This document shows, piece after piece, positions 1 through 7,341 of a stretch of 42,401 nt of DNA. Source of the stretch: Thermoflexus hugenholtzii JAD2 (GTDB taxonomy: Bacteria; Chloroflexota; Chloroflexia; Chloroflexales; Roseiflexaceae); NCBI GenBank assembly GCA_945881915.1, contig CAMCVW010000032.1:1-42401 (forward strand), in the 5' to 3' direction. How positions within the stretch are numbered: the first letter of the stretch is position 1; each line of letters opens with the position of its first letter. A program made the position numbers and the translations under genes. The notes under the pieces were generated by a model. It saw only the letters and a program-made list of their open reading frames with translations, was not told the origin of the DNA and did not search any database.

Positions 1-19
1 TGAAATCAATAAACTCGAC

Positions 20-1543
20 GTGAGGTACTGTGAATCGTGCGGTGCCCGGCTAGAAGCTTCTATTGTCGAAGTAACAGCCAACGCAGTTCCTTCCATCTCA
101 GCATTGACTTGTAGTCAATGTAGTGCTGTCGTCTTGCCCGGTGAATCCAACTGTGAGCAGTGTGGTGCAGCGGTCAATCCGGTCAGTCCGGATGCTTCAG
201 GGATGAGCGGCGAATTGCGTGTGTCAGATTTGCCGAGCGGTGGATTTGCAGACACTGCGACAGATATGAATTCTTTCCATGCCCCAACGCCGTCAAACAT
301 GTCCGGTCCATTGCATTACACCATTGAATCTGATGTAGCCGATTCATTTTCAGCTAAACAAGCTGATGCACAACATAATATTGCGAATGACGCTGCAGGT
401 ATTCCAGAAGGCAGTGTGCTGTCCGACGAGGAAGTACCGCAATCTCACGGTTCAGTTGCAGTTGTGGCCGTGGATGGAGTCTATGAAGTTGCTGACACAA
501 TCGAAGCTGTTGCACCGTCTCCTGCTGACATTCAGGCACTCAAACGACAACGTGCGGTGCTCGAGCAAGAAATCAAACGGCACCAGGACCTCATTCATCA
601 GCTTGATGCCATGCGAACAACCTTCCGCGAAGTAACTCCACAAGCTGTCTTGATGGGGATAAGCGAAGCTGAACAAATGCTGATCACCCTAAAAGCGGAT
701 CTTGATGCTTTGCCACTCCCCCCCGAAATCGATCCCATGCTCATCGAACGCCTCAAAAAAGATATGGCGCGGCAGATAGAGATCATCGAACAATTCGAAC
801 AAATTCAACGTACATTTGGTTCAGCAACACCACGTGCAGTGGTCCAGGGCATCATTGATGCGCGCACGAGCGCAACACAGATCAACGCAGATTTGATTGC
901 GTACGGTGTGGATTCTGCGATTCCGCGCGTGTCGAATCCTGACGAAGTACCGTTCCCCCATGTGGTTGCTCCTGCGCCCGTAGCACCACGCGTCGTTGCT
1001 ACTCCAGAAGAGCCGCTCCCTTCTGCTGCGTTGGCACCGCTGCACAATTCCTTTGCATCGGCGCCGTTGATCGTGCCGCAGGCAGGGGCTGTCGCTCCCG
1101 CAATCCCCGATGATCTCCTCGCAATGGCACCACGATCGGGTCCTTTAGCCCCCATTACCGCTACCGATGTTCCAACATTGGCAGAACGTTCCGTTGGTCA
1201 GGTCGTCAATCCCGTCGCCCCGAATGCTCGCCTACAGCTCGAATCGGGTACAGTCTTGACGTTGCCCAGTGGTCGCCGCGAAATCATCATCGGTCGCGAT
1301 GATCCCATTAGTGGGGTTCATCCCGAAGTCGATATGACTCCGTATGGTGCCGAGAGCGGTGGTGTGAGCAGACGCCACGTACGCTTGACGGTGCTTGAGG
1401 GACAATGGATGATTACCGATTTGCAATCAACAAATCATACCCGTGTGAACGGTGTCCGTATTGATCCTGGAGTTCCAACCCAACTCCCCGATGGGGCGCA
1501 GGTTGTGCTCGGGCGAATTGGTTTCATTTTTCGCTGCTCCTGA
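20..1543 (+). CDS. Zinc-ribbon / FHA domain protein, 507 aa
   Basis: The N terminus carries Cys pairs at residues 4/7, 31/34 and 45/48; the last two pairs look like a complete zinc ribbon and the first like half of another. A Pro/Ala/Val-rich linker precedes a helical region of two similar units at about 173-230 and 240-296, which share a pattern ending in T-P-x-A-V then several residues before an I-x-x-A segment. A second low-complexity linker leads to a C-terminal FHA domain at about 408-507, with GRDD, SRRH, STNHT and VNG signatures, so it probably binds phosphothreonine peptides. No signal peptide or membrane segment is seen, so it is likely cytoplasmic. The GTG start fits the usual M-x-Y-C-x-x-C-G beginning of such proteins, but the frame is open to the window edge and the start could lie outside. 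The partner kinase is unknown. Confidence 0.8.
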   Translation: MRYCESCGARLEASIVEVTANAVPSISALTCSQCSAVVLPGESNCEQCGAAVNPVSPDASGMSGELRVSDLPSGGFADTATDMNSFHAPTPSNMSGPLHYTIESDVADSFSAKQADAQHNIANDAAGIPEGSVLSDEEVPQSHGSVAVVAVDGVYEVADTIEAVAPSPADIQALKRQRAVLEQEIKRHQDLIHQLDAMRTTFREVTPQAVLMGISEAEQMLITLKADLDALPLPPEIDPMLIERLKKDMARQIEIIEQFEQIQRTFGSATPRAVVQGIIDARTSATQINADLIAYGVDSAIPRVSNPDEVPFPHVVAPAPVAPRVVATPEEPLPSAALAPLHNSFASAPLIVPQAGAVAPAIPDDLLAMAPRSGPLAPITATDVPTLAERSVGQVVNPVAPNARLQLESGTVLTLPSGRREIIIGRDDPISGVHPEVDMTPYGAESGGVSRRHVRLTVLEGQWMITDLQSTNHTRVNGVRIDPGVPTQLPDGAQVVLGRIGFIFRCS

Positions 1544-1560
1544 GATATTTGGTATGCTGT

Positions 1561-1592
1561 GGGAGAGACGTTCGTACGTCTCTCCCTTTTTT
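1561..1592 (+). terminator. Hairpin plus T-run after the FHA gene
   Basis: A perfect 11-bp inverted repeat (1561-1571 with 1576-1586) has a 4-base loop and six T residues directly after it. This is a typical rho-independent terminator for the FHA gene. It ends only about 30 bases before the helicase start, so a helicase promoter must overlap it, lie upstream of it, or be absent. A TATGCT preceded by TGG at 1550-1558 could be an extended -10 that starts a transcript at the hairpin. Confidence 0.85.
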
Positions 1593-1621
1593 CATATGAA
1601 TCGACCACGGAAGGAATCCTG

Positions 1622-3838
1622 ATGTTGGATTTGCTCGCAGGACTAAACGATGCACAACGAACGGCGGTCACAACCATTGATGGGCCAGTGCTCACGTTGG
1701 CTGGGCCGGGATCGGGCAAGACGAGAGTTCTGACACATCGCATCGCATTCCTTCTGCAGCACGGCATCGCACCGAGTGAAATTTTGGCTGTCACGTTCAC
1801 GAATAAAGCAGCGCGCGAAATGCGGGAACGCATGCAACATCTCGTAGGTGTTGACCTAGCAGGCAAAGTGGATATCGGCACATTCCACAGTTTGGCAGCA
1901 CGTTGGCTTCGTCGTGATGGTCGCGCGATTGGATTAGCAGACGGGTGGCTCATCTATGACGATGATGATCAGCAGCGCCTCATCAAACGTGTCAGCAAAG
2001 AACTCAAGCTGCCAGACAAGCCATTCACACCACGGGCTATTTCGAGCGCGATATCGAGCGCCAAAAACGAACTTCTCGATCCTGAAGCGTATGCAGCCGC
2101 GAGTCGCAGCCCCGAAGGCCGTATCTATGCTGCGGCATACACCCGCTACAGTGAGCTGCTCAAGATTGCGGCAGCCGTCGATTTCGACGATTTACTGCTC
2201 CTGACCATAGATTTGTTCCAAACGTCAATCCTTACTCGCTACCACCGCCGGTATCGCTATATTCTTGTTGACGAATATCAGGATACGAATCGGGCGCAAT
2301 ACGAAATGGTCCGCGCACTCGCCCGCGGCTCTGGCAACATATTTGTTGTAGGTGATGACGATCAGTCCATTTATGGCTGGCGTGGTGCTGATGTGCGCAA
2401 CATACGCCGATTTGAATCAGATTTTGCCGGTGCACAGGTCATTATTTTGGCCGAGAACTACCGAAGTACCCAAGCAATCCTTGATGTTGCACAAGTACTC
2501 ATCGACGCTGCCCCGAAAAGAGTCCATCGCAAACTGTTGCGTGGGCAAACTCCGGGTGGTGAACCGGCCACGTGGCGTGAATGCAGCGACCAAAACGAAG
2601 AGTCGCAGCGGGTGTGTGATGCCATCGAGACCATCGTAAAAAAAGGAATCGGCCTCTATGCCGACTGCGCCATTATGTACCGTACGAATGCCCAGAGTCG
2701 TGCGTTCGAAGAAGCACTCAGTCGACGGCGCATTCCGTATGTCGTCATCGGTGGTATGCGCTTTTATGAACGACGCGAAATAAAAGATGTCCTCGCGTGG
2801 TTACGACTCCTCTCTAACCCAAACGATGATATTTCTATGGTACGGGCAATTGAATTCCCAGCACAGGGCATCGGGGCTGGGAGCATTGCGCATTTGAGTG
2901 ACTGGGCAAGTCAACACAATACCTCGCTGTATAAGGCATTGCTCGACGCTGCAGCGGACAGCACGACCGTCCCTGCGCTGCGTGGCGCTGCACGGCAGCG
3001 TGTGATGACATTTGGGGCACGACTGTACCGGCTCGTCAAGCGCGCCCCGACACTGTCGCTATTGGATGCATTCGATGAGATGCTCACTGAATCACAGTTT
3101 ATTGCAGGGTTGGTAAACGAATACGGTGGTAGCGATGCGGAATCACGGGTCGAAAACGTCAATGAATTGCGGCGGGTTGCCGGTGAGTACACTGCATTAC
3201 CCATCGATGAACAGTTACTCCGATTCCTCGAAGAAATTGCCTTGGTAGCCGATGTCGATCGACTCGCTGCAGTTGATAATCACGTCGTGTGCATTACCCT
3301 TCATCAGGCCAAAGGCCTCGAATACGACAATGTCTTTTTGGTGGGGCTCGAAGATGAATTGATTCCGCATGCTCGGACCCATAGTGACCCCATACAAATT
3401 GAAGAAGAACGACGAATTCTGTATGTCGGGGTCACTCGCGCACGCAAACGGTTGGCACTGTCGCGGGTCCTCCGGCGCATGAATTATGGGAGATATGATC
3501 AGACGCTCCCATCACGATTTTTGGGCGATATTCCGAAAGGGATGCTTGCGCATGCGACGGCACTGGGAACGGTGAGTCCTGTTTCGTCGGGCACGCGCAG
3601 TACCACAGCATTTCTAGGTTGGGGGACTGCTTCTGCCCACAAACCGCCAGTCGTGCTCGTGCAGTATGAAGTTGGCGATGTCGTCCGGCACCAACGATTT
3701 GGCGAAGGTGTCGTTTTGGCAGCCAAAGCGGTAGATGATGATATAGAGGTCGTTGTGCGATTCGCCGACAGTGCGGTTGGTGAAAAACGTCTGATTGCGA
3801 GTTTTGCCCGGCTCGAAAAAGTCATCGCTCCACAGTAA
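1622..3838 (+). CDS. pcrA: ATP-dependent DNA helicase, PcrA/UvrD type, 738 aa
   Basis: Superfamily 1A 3'-5' DNA helicase acting in nucleotide-excision and mismatch repair, replication restart and removal of recombinase filaments. The motifs appear in order: Walker A AGPGSGKTR near residue 27, motif II DEYQDT, motif III GDDDQSIYGWRGA, motif IV ENYRST, motif V LHQAKGLEYDNVFLVG, and motif VI RRILYVGVTRARKRL. The last ~55 residues (YEVGDVVRHQRFGEGVV...) form the small Tudor-like domain at the end of PcrA, which contacts RNA polymerase in that family. The ATG at 1622 is preferred over an in-frame codon at 1559 because GGAAGG lies just upstream and MLDLLAGLNDAQ matches family N termini. The length is normal for PcrA. 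It overlaps the convergent rnhA by 17 bp at the 3' end. Confidence 0.95.
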   Translation: MLDLLAGLNDAQRTAVTTIDGPVLTLAGPGSGKTRVLTHRIAFLLQHGIAPSEILAVTFTNKAAREMRERMQHLVGVDLAGKVDIGTFHSLAARWLRRDGRAIGLADGWLIYDDDDQQRLIKRVSKELKLPDKPFTPRAISSAISSAKNELLDPEAYAAASRSPEGRIYAAAYTRYSELLKIAAAVDFDDLLLLTIDLFQTSILTRYHRRYRYILVDEYQDTNRAQYEMVRALARGSGNIFVVGDDDQSIYGWRGADVRNIRRFESDFAGAQVIILAENYRSTQAILDVAQVLIDAAPKRVHRKLLRGQTPGGEPATWRECSDQNEESQRVCDAIETIVKKGIGLYADCAIMYRTNAQSRAFEEALSRRRIPYVVIGGMRFYERREIKDVLAWLRLLSNPNDDISMVRAIEFPAQGIGAGSIAHLSDWASQHNTSLYKALLDAAADSTTVPALRGAARQRVMTFGARLYRLVKRAPTLSLLDAFDEMLTESQFIAGLVNEYGGSDAESRVENVNELRRVAGEYTALPIDEQLLRFLEEIALVADVDRLAAVDNHVVCITLHQAKGLEYDNVFLVGLEDELIPHARTHSDPIQIEEERRILYVGVTRARKRLALSRVLRRMNYGRYDQTLPSRFLGDIPKGMLAHATALGTVSPVSSGTRSTTAFLGWGTASAHKPPVVLVQYEVGDVVRHQRFGEGVVLAAKAVDDDIEVVVRFADSAVGEKRLIASFARLEKVIAPQ

Positions 3839-4484
3839 TTCCCCAACTGCGCAATTGTGCCTGGTATTCGGCCAATGACGCAACTTTTTTGAACTTCGCA
3901 CCGGATATCCCATGGGTGGCTTCTTTGCACTCGTCCCAGGTTTCGTGGCGTTCCAAAACACCCGTGACCAAGCTGACATAACAGGGAAAACGGAGTTCGC
4001 TCGTAGGTCCTGTAGCTGTCCGTACCCGTGGTGCTGTCACGATGCTACTTTTTGCAGTGCGAGAGCCTGCTTGTTGCTGTGCGAGAAGATTGGCGCGTTC
4101 ATTGTGGATATGCCCCGCATGCCCTTTGACATGATGCCAGTGGACCCCGACGTGCGTCTGTGTGATGAGCGCCTCCCACAGATCTTTGTTTTCGACCGGA
4201 TCACCGGTTCGGGTCTTCCACCCGTTTTTCTGCCAGCCCTTGACCCACTTGGTGATGCCATTGATGAGATATTGACTATCGGTGTAGAGATGAATTTCTT
4301 GATCGATGGGTGTATTTTGTAAACCGATGAGTGCGGCAGTCAACTCCATCCGATTATTGGTGGTGTCGGGAGCAGTCCCCGAGTATTCTTGTATTTTGTT
4401 GTCCTGTATGACAATGGTTGCCCAGCCGCCACGCCCCGGGTTGCCGGAACAGGCGCCGTCAGTGATAATGTCTATGTGGTTCAT
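3822..4484 (-). CDS. rnhA: Ribonuclease HI with C-terminal viroplasmin/hybrid-binding-like domain, 220 aa
   Basis: Cleaves the RNA strand of RNA:DNA hybrids. The catalytic domain fills residues 1-140: Asp9 in TDGACSGNPG, Glu47 in MELTAAL, and Asp69 in TDSQ are present, with the loop KGHAGH at 120-125. The fourth carboxylate, normally Asp in NERxDxLA, is Asn132 here (NERANLLA). Residues ~165-220 (FPCYVSLVTG, TWDECK, GAKFKK) resemble the hybrid-binding or caulimovirus viroplasmin-like domain that usually sits at the N terminus of RNase HI, so the order is reversed. The ATG has AAGGA 7 bases upstream. The gene is convergent with pcrA (17-bp overlap) and divergent from the next lipoprotein gene with only 23 bp between them. 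Activity despite the Asn is likely but not certain. Confidence 0.92.
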   Translation of the reverse strand: MNHIDIITDGACSGNPGRGGWATIVIQDNKIQEYSGTAPDTTNNRMELTAALIGLQNTPIDQEIHLYTDSQYLINGITKWVKGWQKNGWKTRTGDPVENKDLWEALITQTHVGVHWHHVKGHAGHIHNERANLLAQQQAGSRTAKSSIVTAPRVRTATGPTSELRFPCYVSLVTGVLERHETWDECKEATHGISGAKFKKVASLAEYQAQLRSWGITVER

Positions 4485-4507
4485 ACGATTCCTTGTGTGA
4501 GGGCCTG

Positions 4508-4933
4508 ATGCGACGAGTACTCATCCTGATACTATCATGTTTTGTCGTAGTGGCGTGTACAACGACTCCGGTTGATAATAGCATTCCAGACCCCGTAGAT
4601 GCCCTTCCGTACAAGGTGTCGAACACATCGAGCCTCCCCGATGTCATGCTTGCGTACGACAATAACATGCACGCCATGTTACGTGCGAAGGGTTTTCGTG
4701 TGACTGTCGATACAACCTATGTCCGTGTTTTGCGCCCTATCAACGAGGTAGCCCTGAGTTATGATCAGTCCGCACTGGCGAATGGATGGAGTATTGATCC
4801 TTCTTTGCCTCCACGAGACTCGCGCATATTGCGGACCTACCGGCTAGGAACCGAGCTATCTGTTGTGACGCTCTTTGCCGAAGCAAACAGTCGTGATGGG
4901 ATTGTTGCGATGCGTATCAGCGCAGACCGCTAA
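4508..4933 (+). CDS. Small predicted lipoprotein, 141 aa
   Basis: The function is not recognised. The N terminus MRRVLILILSCFVVVAC is a lipoprotein signal peptide with a VVAC lipobox, so the mature protein should be lipidated on Cys17 and face the outside of the membrane. The mature part is about 125 residues of mixed alpha/beta character, with no Cys cluster or known catalytic motif. It shares a pattern with the following lipoprotein: a Tyr, then an L-x(3)-GW segment, then Y-x(2)-GT followed by a hydrophobic strand. The start at 4508 is chosen because the signal peptide begins there and GAGG lies upstream; an in-frame start at 4493 would only add five residues. It is divergent from rnhA. Confidence 0.8.
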   Translation: MRRVLILILSCFVVVACTTTPVDNSIPDPVDALPYKVSNTSSLPDVMLAYDNNMHAMLRAKGFRVTVDTTYVRVLRPINEVALSYDQSALANGWSIDPSLPPRDSRILRTYRLGTELSVVTLFAEANSRDGIVAMRISADR

Positions 4934-4949
4934 TTCCATCACGGTCAGG

Positions 4950-4955
4950 TATAAT
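4950..4955 (+). promoter_or_regulatory. Candidate -10 box for the second lipoprotein gene
   Basis: A consensus TATAAT lies 31 bases before the start codon of the next gene. No convincing -35 hexamer is seen at 16-18 bases spacing, so the call rests on the -10 alone. A GAAGGA ribosome binding site follows at 4975-4980. Confidence 0.5.
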
Positions 4956-4986
4956 ACTGTTATCTTGTCGTTATGAAGGAACCATC

Positions 4987-5427
4987 ATGAACTCTGTGCG
5001 AAATGTGCTTCTGGTCTTCTGTGCACTTGCTTTTCTTGTTTCCTGTGGTGGCAGTGCCGCAGTCGTCCCAACTGCACTCGCGAAAAACGATACGGCTGCA
5101 CCCGCTGACCCTGCACTCGAGGCCATCATCGCCGGATGGAAGGCTGAAGCAAAAGTGGGTCTCGAACTGGGCAGTGTAAAACCAGAAACTATCGTTGAGG
5201 AGTCCTATACGAGCACTGCAGAGTTGAGTGCCGTGGCCGATTATTACAACAAACAACTCGGGACGAGTGGCTGGACCTTTCGTAATCGGACGCCAGGCCT
5301 CAACAATGACGGCTTCTTCCTTGCGGGCTACGAGCAAGGTACACAGTCTCTGATTATTGGTGCAATCGATCTAGCCAAATTTGGTGGGAAAGGTGCATAC
5401 GTGTACCTCCTCCACGGTACCAAGTAG
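4987..5427 (+). CDS. Small predicted lipoprotein, 146 aa
   Basis: The function is not recognised. MNSVRNVLLVFCALAFLVSC is a lipoprotein signal peptide with lipobox LVSC (Cys20), followed by a short Ala/Pro/Asp-rich tether to about residue 45. The globular part contains YYNKQLGTSGW, a G-Y-x(2)-GT segment and a C-terminal beta strand, a layout parallel to the preceding lipoprotein, so the two may be diverged tandem paralogues. The ATG has GAAGGA at a good spacing, and the gene is closed by a strong terminator at 5441-5472. A role in binding at the cell surface is possible but unsupported. Confidence 0.82.
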   Translation: MNSVRNVLLVFCALAFLVSCGGSAAVVPTALAKNDTAAPADPALEAIIAGWKAEAKVGLELGSVKPETIVEESYTSTAELSAVADYYNKQLGTSGWTFRNRTPGLNNDGFFLAGYEQGTQSLIIGAIDLAKFGGKGAYVYLLHGTK

Positions 5428-5440
5428 ACCGCTCTGTTAG

Positions 5441-5472
5441 GCGCTTCGGCAGTTATGCCGAGGCGCTTTTTT
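5441..5472 (+). terminator. Rho-independent terminator of the lipoprotein gene
   Basis: An 11-bp stem (5441-5451 with 5456-5466, one G-T pair) with a 4-base loop is followed by a run of T residues to 5472. It lies 14 bases after the stop codon. Confidence 0.92.
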
Positions 5473-5829
5473 GTTGCTCTATTCTGACTTCGCTGGGCCG
5501 CTGGTTGCTGCGTGTCGCACGACAGAGTAGGGAGGATTGGCGAACCGCAATTCGTTCATCAAACGGTTTACTAAAGGTACGGCTGCAAATAGAATCTACA
5601 GCGTACTTCTATCTGGACCGAACAACCCACGCAATATGCATGTTCCGTTATCACACACGACCGTGGTTTGCAGGGCATTGTTGTGGGCGGTGTCGCCTCT
5701 ATGTGCTGGCTCGTTCATCCAATGTGGGTAGGGAGAATGTGTTCCGCCGATGCTGTTTGTTTTCATTGGAGGATTGTACGTGTAGGAACGTGAAAAAAGC
5801 AATGGCAAAACTCGAACCTGTGTGGAGAC
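5473..5829. other. Gene-poor interval between convergent transcription units
   Basis: About 360 bases without a convincing gene. A plus-strand frame (5505-5879) and a TTG-start frame (5537-5731) exist, but their proteins are rich in Arg, Cys and Trp, lack a recognisable domain, and have poor starts. Several GGAGG-like tracts (5530, 5779) are not followed by usable frames. I see no tRNA T-loop, tmRNA, RNase P or SRP signature. It may be a decayed gene or hold an unrecognised small RNA. Confidence 0.5.
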
Positions 5830-5864
5830 AAAAAAACACCCTCCTGCTATGGCAGGAGGGTGTT
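5830..5864 (-). terminator. Terminator of the nuo operon
   Basis: A perfect 13-bp stem (5835-5847 with 5852-5864) has loop TATG. Read on the minus strand it is followed by seven T residues (plus-strand A-run from 5836 down to 5830). It sits 12 bases past the nuoN stop codon. Confidence 0.95.
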
Positions 5865-5875
5865 GGTGTGATTCG

Positions 5876-7306
5876 TTAGCTGCCAGCTAAGGCAATGGCG
5901 TTGATGCTCCAGGGCATGAGTCCGACGGCAATAATCCCGACTGCGACGATGAGTAATGCCAGACTCGAACGTGCATCGAGAGTCATTCGCGGTCTGTCTG
6001 TCGTTCCCGAGAACATCGAAAGGAGAGCTCGTACATAGAAGAAAGCTGCAAATGCTGAAGCAAAGGCAGCAATGATTGCCATCCACATATAGCCGCTCTG
6101 CCAGACGGCGCTGATGACCAGGAATTTTCCGAGGAAACCGACGGTCGGCGGGACGCCGGCGAGTGACAAGAGTGCCAGCGCCATGATACCGGTCAACCAA
6201 GGGTTGCGCGTCCAGAGCCCAGTCAAATCGGCGAGCGTGAGATCACGTTCTTCGGAGCCTTCGAGTACCATGATGACTCCGAATGCTGCCAAGTTTGTCA
6301 ACGTGTATGCGGCCAAATAGAATATCGGTGCACGCAGACCGGTCGCCTGTGTGCTGCCGAGGACTCCCAGCAAGACAAATCCCGCATGACTGATGCTTGA
6401 ATATGCCAACATTCGTTTGAGACTGGTCTGATTAATGGCGACAATTGAGCCGACAAGCATCGTGAGGACTGCTATACCCATGAGGACCGGTGTAATCACT
6501 TGTGCTTCTGCACCGAGCATTTGGACCAGGGCTATGATGGCGATGAACCCGGCAACCTTGCTCCCGACTGCCATGAATGATGTAATCGAGGTAGGTGCGC
6601 CTTGGTAGACGTCTGGAGTCCACATGTGGAACGGTACCAGGGATACTTTGTACCCAAAGCCCACCAACATCAACCCAATCCCTGTGAAAAACAGGCTGCG
6701 CTCGATACCTGTGACCGGGATACGAGTAGCTATTTCGCTCAATACTAACGAACCGGTTGCACCGAAAGTCAGCGCGATCCCAAAAACGAGAAATCCCGCA
6801 CCGAATGCACCGATGATGAGGTACTTCAGTCCGGCTTCTTCCGAAGCAATGCGTGGATACGCTATTGCCGTGAGAATGTACAACGCGATGGAAAGAAGCT
6901 CGAGGCCGAGGAACAAGGTAATCAAGCTCGCACCCTGTGCAAGCAACAGCATACCGCCTGTTGCGAGCAACATGAGGACGTATGTTTCGCCGCGCTCGAT
7001 ACCCTGCTTGTGCATAGCATCGCTGGCAAACAAAATACTGATGGCTGTGGCAAACAGAATGATGCTGTTCACGATGAGGGTCGAAGAGCCAAACGCCACT
7101 GCATTGGCCATGGTGACACCGCTGTTGCTGTACGGACCAGCAACGAGCGCTCCAATAGTCGCTCCGAGTGCCAGTAATGCAGTGATTTTCTTTTGGTTTG
7201 CAGGGATAAAGAGGTCGATCAGCAAGAGTGCTGTGGCTGATCCAAATATGATGAGTATCTGGAGGATGACCATGTAATCTATGCTTGGCAACGCAATCTG
7301 TGCCAT
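5876..7306 (-). CDS. nuoN: NADH-quinone oxidoreductase subunit N, 476 aa
   Basis: Antiporter-like membrane subunit of complex I, one of the three proton-pumping modules of the membrane arm. The protein is hydrophobic throughout with about 13-14 predicted helices. It shows the conserved Glu in LGLELLSIALYIL (helix 5) and the Lys in YKVSLVPFHMWTPDVYQGAP (helix 7), both part of the proton path in this family. GGAG lies 8 bases before the ATG. It is the last gene of the operon: 35 bases after nuoM, and followed directly by a strong terminator. The length is typical. Confidence 0.96.
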   Translation of the reverse strand: MAQIALPSIDYMVILQILIIFGSATALLLIDLFIPANQKKITALLALGATIGALVAGPYSNSGVTMANAVAFGSSTLIVNSIILFATAISILFASDAMHKQGIERGETYVLMLLATGGMLLLAQGASLITLFLGLELLSIALYILTAIAYPRIASEEAGLKYLIIGAFGAGFLVFGIALTFGATGSLVLSEIATRIPVTGIERSLFFTGIGLMLVGFGYKVSLVPFHMWTPDVYQGAPTSITSFMAVGSKVAGFIAIIALVQMLGAEAQVITPVLMGIAVLTMLVGSIVAINQTSLKRMLAYSSISHAGFVLLGVLGSTQATGLRAPIFYLAAYTLTNLAAFGVIMVLEGSEERDLTLADLTGLWTRNPWLTGIMALALLSLAGVPPTVGFLGKFLVISAVWQSGYMWMAIIAAFASAFAAFFYVRALLSMFSGTTDRPRMTLDARSSLALLIVAVGIIAVGLMPWSINAIALAGS

Positions 7307-7341
7307 AGTGGTTACTCCATTACAAAGGGCCGGCGTACCGC

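Noticed and set aside
5505-5879. Plus-strand open frame in the gap before the nuo terminator
   Set aside because: It reads through the nuo terminator hairpin, has no convincing start and no domain. Treated as non-coding.
6624-7277. Plus-strand open frame of 217 codons
   Set aside because: Antisense to nuoN. The protein is full of Pro, Asn and Met in the pattern expected from the reverse of hydrophobic helices.
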